Part shown: piece by piece, positions 46,595 through 53,007 of the stretch
Layout of the letters: every line of letters starts with the position of its first letter
Numbering within the stretch: the stretch's first letter is position 1
From: Methanocella_A sp963792125
Lineage (GTDB): Archaea; Halobacteriota; Methanocellia; Methanocellales; Methanocellaceae
Direction: 5' to 3'
DNA length: 64,000 nucleotides
Assembly (NCBI GenBank): GCA_963792125.1
Contig: CAWBVA010000012.1
Location: forward strand, 744,001-808,000
The notes under the pieces: generated by a model
Database searches by the model: none
The model's input: the letters and a program-made list of their open reading frames with translations, nothing else
Told to the model about the DNA's origin: nothing
Position numbers and translations under genes: made by a program

Positions 46595-46645
46595 ATCGGA
46601 GATGCTGCAGCATCGTAGATGCTGCAGAATCGTAGATTCTGACTC
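46595..46645 (+). repeat. Three tandem 17-base repeats in a 5' leader
   Basis: Units at 46595-46611, 46612-46628 and 46629-46645: ATCGGAGATGCTGCAGC, ATCGTAGATGCTGCAGA, ATCGTAGATTCTGACTC. They follow a TATA-like TTTTTAATAC (about 46562-46570) by 25-30 bases, so a transcript would start at or inside the first unit, and they end 17 bases before the next gene's ATG. Confidence 0.75.
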
Positions 46646-46662
46646 ATAGGGGCATTTGACAC

Positions 46663-47346
46663 ATGGACATATCAGGCACCCTGTACAGCGTTTTTGGCGT
46701 GAGCGAGCCCCTCTTCCTGGCGCTCGAAGCGCTGGTGGCGCTTTTGCTGGCCATTTCTCTCTCAGCGACCGTCCTGGAGACGGTGAGGATATACCGGGAA
46801 TACTCCTCGAAGGAGCAGCCGGAGGAGCCTGCCGCAGAGCCGGAAAAGGCCGTGATTTTGCCCCCGGAGCCGGAAAAGGTCGACATCACGAAGCTCGGCC
46901 ACATCGCGGCACAGAAGCCCGCTGAGCCTGTGAAGCCCCCGCAGCAGGCGCCGCTTGTCACGACTTCCCCGCCTGCAGCGCCAGCCGCCGAGGTGGTCAA
47001 AAGCACGCTGCCGGAGAGCATCAAGGCCCTCACGGCAAAGTACGGGCTGGACTGGCTGACCATCGCGTCCGGCGACGGCCTGGTCATCGCCTCGACCAGC
47101 AAGACCCCTGACGAGGATGCTGCCGTTTACTCTAACCTGTTTTTCGAGCTGTACCGGGCCCGCGCCGAGACCTATTTCAACGTCTCGAACAAGGACATTC
47201 ACCTGCTGCAGGTCGAAAGCGGCGGCCACAAGGTCATCGACGTGGCCAGCAGGCCGGGGCAGATGACTCAGGGCGAAGTGTCCGGCCTCCGCGAGGACAC
47301 CAGAAAGGTCGTAGAGCGATTCATCCGGGGCGGCCGGAAGAGTTGA
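46663..47346 (+). CDS. Membrane-anchored roadblock/LC7-type protein
   Basis: 227 residues: one membrane segment (about residues 16-40, LFLALEALVALLLAISLSATVL), a Pro/Glu/Ala-rich linker (residues 50-115), and a C-terminal roadblock/LC7-like domain (IKALTAKYGLDWLTIASGDGLVIAST...). Roadblock proteins regulate or scaffold small GTPases; fixing one to the membrane suggests a positional role. Partner unknown. It is directly upstream of two HAD genes. Confidence 0.72.
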   Translation: MDISGTLYSVFGVSEPLFLALEALVALLLAISLSATVLETVRIYREYSSKEQPEEPAAEPEKAVILPPEPEKVDITKLGHIAAQKPAEPVKPPQQAPLVTTSPPAAPAAEVVKSTLPESIKALTAKYGLDWLTIASGDGLVIASTSKTPDEDAAVYSNLFFELYRARAETYFNVSNKDIHLLQVESGGHKVIDVASRPGQMTQGEVSGLREDTRKVVERFIRGGRKS

Positions 47347-47400
47347 CGGGGCACGTAAAGACTATTAAAGATCGGCGTGGAATGATAATTTCGTACGATC

Positions 47401-48144
47401 ATGGGCACGCGTTCTATTGAGGCTGTCACGGTGGACCTCTGGTTCACGCTGATAGCACACGACAAATTTTACGATGACAGGATCACTGAGGCGCGAATAT
47501 CTGGCATAGCCAGGGCACTGCAGGACGCAGGCCATGACATCTCCAGAGAGAAAATCGTTGAAGCGTTCGGCGCCTCCGGCAGGTACCTCGAACAGTACTG
47601 GGCGACGTACCGGGACATGGACACGGACGGACAGGTAAAGATACTGCTGGAGTGTATGGGCATCGAGCCCGGGCCGGGGCTGGTCGCTTCCGTCGCCGAC
47701 CCGTATGCCAATGCGGTGCTGCACGTGGAGCCGTTCCTGGTCGACGGTGCCCTCGAAGCGCTGGAAGCGATCAGAGACAGCGGCCTGCGGCTGGCGCTCA
47801 TCTCCAACACTGGCCGTACGCCGGGCCAGGCCATGCGCAAGGTGATCCGGAAGATGGGCATCCTCGACTTCTTCGAGGTGACCACGTTCTCCAACGAGAC
47901 CGGGTACCTGAAGCCCGATAGCCGGATATTCGAGGCCACGCTGTCTCGTATCGGGGCCAGGCCGGAACAGACCGTCCACGTGGGCGACCACGATGTACTC
48001 GACGTCAAAGGCGCGAAGGGCTACGGCATGAAGAGCATCAAGGTGCTGCAGTATGCGAGCAATAGCAAGGCCAATAACGAGTCAGACTTGTGCATCGACA
48101 CGATGCATGAACTGCCCGACGCAATACTCCGGCTTATGAAATGA
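47401..48144 (+). CDS. HAD family hydrolase, copy 1
   Basis: 247 residues. Motif I is VDLWFTLI, with Trp where phosphatases usually have the second Asp; motif II ISNTGRTPG, motif III Lys in YLKPDSRIFE, motif IV HVGDHDVLDV. An alpha-helical cap of subfamily I lies between motifs I and II. The substrate is unknown. Paralogue of the next gene. Confidence 0.85.
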   Translation: MGTRSIEAVTVDLWFTLIAHDKFYDDRITEARISGIARALQDAGHDISREKIVEAFGASGRYLEQYWATYRDMDTDGQVKILLECMGIEPGPGLVASVADPYANAVLHVEPFLVDGALEALEAIRDSGLRLALISNTGRTPGQAMRKVIRKMGILDFFEVTTFSNETGYLKPDSRIFEATLSRIGARPEQTVHVGDHDVLDVKGAKGYGMKSIKVLQYASNSKANNESDLCIDTMHELPDAILRLMK

Positions 48145-48181
48145 CGGCAGACAGCTTTCCGTCGCTGGCAGGGCGGGCGTT

Positions 48182-48193
48182 CTCGCGCGCGAG
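48182..48193. repeat. (CG)n palindrome between the two HAD genes
   Basis: CTCGCGCGCGAG, a perfect 12-base palindrome, followed by CGGTCGACAGG. Member of the (CG)n group, in the 109-base gap between the tandem HAD paralogues. Confidence 0.55.
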
Positions 48194-48253
48194 CGGTCGA
48201 CAGGCCGCGGGAGATAGTTTTTATAACGGCGCGCTCAACTGTACTGCTGGACT

Positions 48254-49048
48254 ATGATCGACACGGTGACATTTGACGTCTGGAACACGCTGGTCGTCCA
48301 CGAGTTTTATGACGACCGCCTGCGGATTCACAGGATGCGCAGCGTCATGGAAGCGCTCCGCGAGGAAGGATATACCTTCACCCTGGAACAGATGGGCAAT
48401 GCCTACGATTATACCGAGGCCAGCCTTTCCGCCGTGTGGAAGAGCGAGCGTGATGTCTGCAACGACATGCACCTCGCGCTGTTTCTCGAAGGACTGGACC
48501 TCGAAGCCTCCGACAGGCTTATTGAGGTAATAAGAGAGCCCTACTCGCATGCGCTGCTCCACTTCCAGCCCAGGCTGGTCGAGGGCGCGGGCGAGCTTTT
48601 ATCCGCATTGAAGCGCCAGGGCTACAGGATAGGCCTGATCTCTAACACCGGCCGTACGCCGGGCCGCACTATGAGGAAAGTGCTCGAGGGCTACGGGATA
48701 ACCGGGTGCTTCGACGCAATGACCTTCTCGGACGAGGCGGGGTATATCAAGCCGAACCCGCAAATCTTTGAGATCGCGTTACGCAGTCTGGGCGCGGAGC
48801 CGGAGAAGACAGTCCACGTAGGGGATAACCCGCTGCTGGACGTGTACGGGGCCAGGGCCTGTGGCATCGGTGCTATCCTGTTCACGAAGTACATGGAGAA
48901 GTTCGAGAAGTACGCCTCTAAATATTACAGCGCCAACGGCCGCCAGTGCGAGCCTGACTGCCAGGTAGACGCCCTGCCCGGGGTCGAAAAAGCGCTGGCA
49001 CGGCTGGGCGACCCGGCGCTATCGCGGCCGGGTGGCCGGGAAAAGTAA
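48254..49048 (+). CDS. HAD family hydrolase, copy 2
   Basis: 264 residues, paralogue of copy 1 over the full fold. Motif I FDVWNTLV again has Trp in place of the second Asp; motif II ISNTGRTPG is identical; motif III Lys in YIKPNPQIFE; motif IV HVGDNPLLDVYGA. It has a longer C-terminal tail (about 40 residues with two Cys) not seen in copy 1. The stop lies just before the glycosylase start. Confidence 0.85.
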   Translation: MIDTVTFDVWNTLVVHEFYDDRLRIHRMRSVMEALREEGYTFTLEQMGNAYDYTEASLSAVWKSERDVCNDMHLALFLEGLDLEASDRLIEVIREPYSHALLHFQPRLVEGAGELLSALKRQGYRIGLISNTGRTPGRTMRKVLEGYGITGCFDAMTFSDEAGYIKPNPQIFEIALRSLGAEPEKTVHVGDNPLLDVYGARACGIGAILFTKYMEKFEKYASKYYSANGRQCEPDCQVDALPGVEKALARLGDPALSRPGGREK

Positions 49049-49079
49049 ATATAACTTGAAGGGGGTTCCCTCGTACGTG

Positions 49080-49969
49080 ATGGACACCGTAATGGACGTC
49101 GACCTGCGTTCGACGATGGACATACAGATCACCGCGCTGGAGTGGATGCCGTTCGAGAACGGCTACCTGAAGTACCTCCCGGACGAGGATAAGGACGTCT
49201 ACCTGGAGCAATGCCCGGACGGCACCCTGATGGTCTCGCCGGAGCGGTATCGCGAACGAGTCATGGCGGAGTTCGACTACCCGCTGGACGAGGTCTATTG
49301 CGGGGAAAACAAGATTCTGCTGCGGCTGAAAGAGTTCTACAAGCACTGCTGGGTGCTGAAGCTGCAGGATCCTTATATCTCGCTTATCATCACTATTCTC
49401 ACCCAGAACAAGACGGCGGACAGCGCCCGCAAGACGTTCTACCGGCTGCAGCACCGCTACAAGGGCATCGACGTCCACAAGATGGCGGCCGCTGACAAGA
49501 AGGAGCTGGAAGAGCTGATCAGGACATCGGGGCCATACAAGGCCGACTTCATTATCAGGTGCTCGCAGGAGATCATCGACCGGTACGGCGGCAGCATCGA
49601 GTGGATGCGCGACTGCGCCGACGCGGGAGGCAAGGGAAGCACTGATGAGCCTGTACGGCGTAGGCCCGAAGACCGCGGACTGCGTGCTGCTGTTCAGCCT
49701 GGGCCACAGCGTGGTGCCGGTCGACACGCACATCTGCCGCGTCTCGGAGCGCACCGGGCTCAGCATGGCCAGCGGCGACACCGAGGCGGCCAAGCGGAAG
49801 GTCAAGGAAGACCTTGAGCATGCGTCAGAAGATACCCGGCATGGCACATCTGCTGATCATCAACCTGGGCAGGGACTTCTGCAAGGCGGTCGGGCCGCTG
49901 CACAGCGTCTGCCCGGTGGAGGACATCTGTCCCAAACGGGACGTAAGGAAGGAGAAGAAACTGACATAG
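49080..49969 (+). CDS. HhH-GPD DNA glycosylase (OGG/endonuclease III-like), frameshifted
   Basis: Base-excision repair glycosylase/lyase. An N-terminal beta-rich domain (about residues 1-85) resembles OGG1/AlkA, then LIITILTQNKTADSARK and the helix-hairpin-helix LMSLYGVGPKTADCVLLFSLGHSVVPVDTHI with catalytic Lys and Asp. Two extra bases, near 49624 and 49830, break the frame; the corrected length is 295. The C terminus has C-x6-H-x2-C-x5-C where endonuclease III has four Cys, so one cluster ligand is His. TATA-like AAATATAAC at 49047 suggests a leaderless start at GTG 49077 or ATG 49080. Confidence 0.85.
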
Positions 49970-50025
49970 CGGGTGTGACGCATGGGCAGGGCGAAGGCGA
50001 ACCGCGGGCGCGGGCTAAAAAGGTC

Positions 50026-50670
50026 ATGGGGGTCGACGAGGCGGGACGCGGGCCGGTCATCGGGCCGATGGTCGTCTGCGGCGCACACATCGACCAGCGG
50101 GCCCTCGCCAGCATCGAGTCCATGGGGCTGAAGGACTCGAAAAAGCTCAGCGCGAAAAAGCGGGAGATGTTCGCTGCGGAACTGAAAGAGTTGCTGGAGT
50201 TCGAGCTCGTCGTGCTCTCGTCGGATACGATCGACGCCCGGGTGGGCTCCGAGGAAAACCTCAACGCGCTGGAGGTCAACTGTTTTGCCGATGCTATCAG
50301 GGCCGTGAAGCCCTGCGCCGCGTATGTTGATGCATGCGACGTGAACGCCGAGCGCTTTGGCTTCAATATCCGCCGCAACCTGGACTTCGACCTGGAGATC
50401 GTGTCCTGCCACGAGGCGGATAACAAGTACCCCATCGTCATGGCCGCCTCCATCATCGCCAAGGTGCACCGGGATGCCCTGATAAGCGAGATATCGGAGA
50501 AGCTGGGCGAGGATGTGGGCAGCGGCTATCCCAACGACCCGGTGACCATCGAGTTTTTGAAGAGCTATTATAAGAAAAACAAAAAGCTGCCTGACTGCGC
50601 CCGGAAGTCCTGGAAGACGGCCGATACGATCATCGCGGACTGCCTGCAGGCCAGGCTATTCCAGTTTTAA
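50026..50670 (+). CDS. rnhB: Ribonuclease HII
   Basis: 214 residues from ATG 50026. MGVDEAGRGPVIGPMVVCG carries the first Asp-Glu catalytic pair, DACDVNAERF the third acid, and SCHEADNKYPIVMAASIIAKVHRD the remaining conserved segment. It removes ribonucleotides and RNA primers from DNA. In-frame starts also exist upstream (GTG 49975), within the end of the glycosylase gene; AAAAGGTC stands directly before ATG 50026. The two repair genes form one unit. Confidence 0.92.
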   Translation: MGVDEAGRGPVIGPMVVCGAHIDQRALASIESMGLKDSKKLSAKKREMFAAELKELLEFELVVLSSDTIDARVGSEENLNALEVNCFADAIRAVKPCAAYVDACDVNAERFGFNIRRNLDFDLEIVSCHEADNKYPIVMAASIIAKVHRDALISEISEKLGEDVGSGYPNDPVTIEFLKSYYKKNKKLPDCARKSWKTADTIIADCLQARLFQF

Positions 50671-50766
50671 TATATATTATATTCCCTCTTTAACGTTAGA
50701 GACGGTTACTATCATCTACTTGTCCGGTTCTCTTGCTAGCCGGTAAGCATTGAGGGAGTCAAGGAC

Positions 50767-51414
50767 ATGCCACGGATGATGCATTTCGAGATTGCGGCGC
50801 AGGACATAGAGAAGCTACAGCATTTTTACGCGAAGACATTCGACTGGAAGTTCAAGAAGATCAGGGCCCCGATCGAGTACTGGCGGATTAAGACCGGTGA
50901 CGACAACGAGCCCGGCATTGACGGGGGCATGTTCAAGAAAACACTGCTCATGAACGCTAATAACGTGATCACCGTGCCTTCGCTCGACGATTACGTGAGC
51001 AAGGTCAAGAAGAACGGCGGGAGCATGGCCAGTCCTAAGGTGCGGGTGCCCGGCATCGGCCGCATCGCCGTATTCAAGGACCCGGAGGGAAACGAGTTCG
51101 GGCTGCTGGAGGCCGAGGAAGAAAAAAACAAAATTAAAATGATGACAATGAAAAACGGGCCGGGCGGTCGTTCGTGTGCGCGAGCGGCGATCCCCGGCGG
51201 CGTCGTGAGATATTACGGCGTGCCGCTGGCCAGGAACCGCTGCTTGGGGTCCTCCAGCTTCGACAGCAGGAACAGGTCGCCGGGTGAGAAGGCCAGCTCT
51301 TTGTCGGTCTTGACCTGTACTTTGTACTTAGCCGCAGACTTTGTCGACTCCACCTCTTTCCCGTCCTGTAAGATTTTCGTGACCAGCGCGGGTGAAGACT
51401 GCAGCCCCGAGTAG
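50767..51414 (+). CDS. VOC (glyoxalase-fold) protein with run-through C terminus
   Basis: Residues 1-118 are a complete VOC domain of the Glo_EDI_BRP-like type (MHFEIAAQDIEKLQHFYAKTF, VFKDPEGNEFGLLE). After LLEAEEE the frame passes through an A7 run (51122-51128) and continues 90 codons without VOC similarity, overlapping the opposite-strand GTPase gene by 200 bases. Removing one A would end the protein at TGA 51142 after EEEKTKLK, giving 124 residues. I believe the shorter product is real. GAGGGAG precedes ATG 50767. Confidence 0.72.
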   Translation: MPRMMHFEIAAQDIEKLQHFYAKTFDWKFKKIRAPIEYWRIKTGDDNEPGIDGGMFKKTLLMNANNVITVPSLDDYVSKVKKNGGSMASPKVRVPGIGRIAVFKDPEGNEFGLLEAEEEKNKIKMMTMKNGPGGRSCARAAIPGGVVRYYGVPLARNRCLGSSSFDSRNRSPGEKASSLSVLTCTLYLAADFVDSTSFPSCKIFVTSAGEDCSPE

Positions 51415-52250
51415 ACGTGCACCTTGTCGCCCGTCTTGAACTCGCCCTTGAACCGGGCGGTCGTGGCATCCAGCGCGAACTCGTCGCCCACCTGCTCGGA
51501 CCGGGACAGGATGAAGCCACGGTCGAGGTCCTTGCTCTGGACGTTCTTGAGCGCGATGCCCACGCGGGAGCCGGTCGGCGCGGACTTGACGTCGATGTCG
51601 TTCGTCTGGATGGAGCGAACTTCAGCTTCCTGCTTGAGCGGGAAGACCATGATCTTTTCCCGCATGTTGATGGTGCCCTGTCTCACGTACCCGAGGATGA
51701 CGCAGCCGATGCCGGTCACGTTGAAGTGATGGTCGATGGAGATGCGGACCGGCTTATCGTTCAGCGCCTTGTGCTCTTCTTTCAGCTGGTCGTCGAGCTT
51801 GAACAGGAACTCTTTCAGCTCCTCGACGCCCTCGAACGTCGTCGTCGAGGTCGCCAGCACATTCCAGCTTTCCATGACGGTGCCCTTTGTCAGGTTCTTG
51901 ATCTTCGCCTTCAGTTCGTCGACGGCGAACGCGTTGGACGTGTCAGTCTTGGTGATCGTGATGATGCCGTGCTTCGGCTTGAGCAGGTCCATGAGGATGA
52001 TACACTCGCCCGTGCGGGCGTCCATGCCGCCTGCGTCGATGCAGAAGACGATCACGTCAGCCATGTTGACTGCGTTGACCAGCGCCTTGGGCGACTTGGG
52101 ATACCCGACGGGATCGATGGCCGCCAGGATGTGGTCTCCCTTCATGAAGTTGTATAGGACGATGTCCGACTCGGTGCCCTTCTTGCCGAGCCTGGATGCC
52201 AGGGTGGTCTTGCCCGACTGCTCTCCACCGATGATAGCTGCGTTCACCAT
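51213..52250 (-). CDS. EF-Tu/SelB-like translation GTPase (archaeal aSelBL type)
   Basis: 345 residues. The G1 loop GGEQSGKTT is complete, G3 is DPVG rather than DxxG in a canonical DTPG, and G4 is TKTD for NKxD. Domain II-type beta barrels follow (VRISIDHHFNVTGIGCVILGYV and the rest). Methanogens carry a SelB-like factor of this kind whose role is not settled. AAGTGATC, a match to the 16S 3' end, stands 3 bases from ATG 52250, which I take over GTG 52259. Confidence 0.85.
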   Translation of the reverse strand: MVNAAIIGGEQSGKTTLASRLGKKGTESDIVLYNFMKGDHILAAIDPVGYPKSPKALVNAVNMADVIVFCIDAGGMDARTGECIILMDLLKPKHGIITITKTDTSNAFAVDELKAKIKNLTKGTVMESWNVLATSTTTFEGVEELKEFLFKLDDQLKEEHKALNDKPVRISIDHHFNVTGIGCVILGYVRQGTINMREKIMVFPLKQEAEVRSIQTNDIDVKSAPTGSRVGIALKNVQSKDLDRGFILSRSEQVGDEFALDATTARFKGEFKTGDKVHVYSGLQSSPALVTKILQDGKEVESTKSAAKYKVQVKTDKELAFSPGDLFLLSKLEDPKQRFLASGTP

Positions 52251-52335
52251 AGTGATCACTTCGAATACGGTAGTAGAATACGGGAAATCACATAAATATG
52301 TTGCCCTGATGCGAACAAGGCGTATCAGCCTCTAG

Positions 52336-52743
52336 TTACCTTACAGAAGCCGCCGGAGACGCCTTCACGATGCCCCTGACCTCATGTGCTGCACGGTCGA
52401 TCTCTTTCAGCACCGTCGAAAACTGCGGCCCGGCGTTCACCAGGGCTACCAGCAATGCGACAGGGCCGGCGCCCACCTCGACGATCCTGCGGTCGCCTGC
52501 TTCCATGATCACTCGCCGGGGTACGCCCTGCCTGAGCTCGGACGTAGCGGTCTCGGCCGCGCCCAGCAAGGCCGCAGCCATGGCGGCGAACGACTCGTTC
52601 TCTTCCGGGCTGCCGGGCATGTCAGACTCGATGATCACGCCGTCCCGGCTGATGATGACAGAGGAGTCTACTCCTGTCTCCTTCAGCTTCGCCAGCACGG
52701 CCTTGAGCCCGCCCCTGAACTCCTGGATAGCCCCTTCTTCCAC
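52336..52743 (-). CDS. Roadblock/LC7 domain protein
   Basis: 135 residues, a single roadblock fold: VDSSVIISRDGVIIESDM is the beta-hairpin, then helix AAMAALLGAAETATSEL, and RRVIMEAGDRRIVEVGAGPVALLVALV. Regulates or pairs with small GTPases, for example as MglB-like GAPs. It is 85 bases upstream of the SelB-like GTPase on the same strand, so the two may be cotranscribed. Confidence 0.85.
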   Translation of the reverse strand: MEEGAIQEFRGGLKAVLAKLKETGVDSSVIISRDGVIIESDMPGSPEENESFAAMAAALLGAAETATSELRQGVPRRVIMEAGDRRIVEVGAGPVALLVALVNAGPQFSTVLKEIDRAAHEVRGIVKASPAASVR

Positions 52744-53007
52744 CGGCGCTCCCCCGAAAATAGCCAGATTAACAATCCAATGGCTTCAATCTATATGAGT
52801 ATGAACTATAATAAATATAGATCATTGTAATTATATTATTATGCCGTGACCAGATCATTTCGGGCACGGTGCCTTACTACCTTGCCAGTAAGAGTATTGT
52901 CCTGGACACGGTAGCGTTGAAAACAGCCGGTCTTACAGTCGCCTGTGGCGGGATGGCTACGCTTGCCGGGGGCTCGGGCAGACTGAAGTCTTTATATTAA
53001 TAAAATC

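Noticed and set aside
46595..46645. Start of a CRISPR array
   Set aside because: The three units are directly adjacent with no spacers, and no cas genes are in the window.
52871..52999. 43-codon plus-strand frame from a GTG
   Set aside because: Between the roadblock gene and alaS; no SD, no similarity and short, so not supported.
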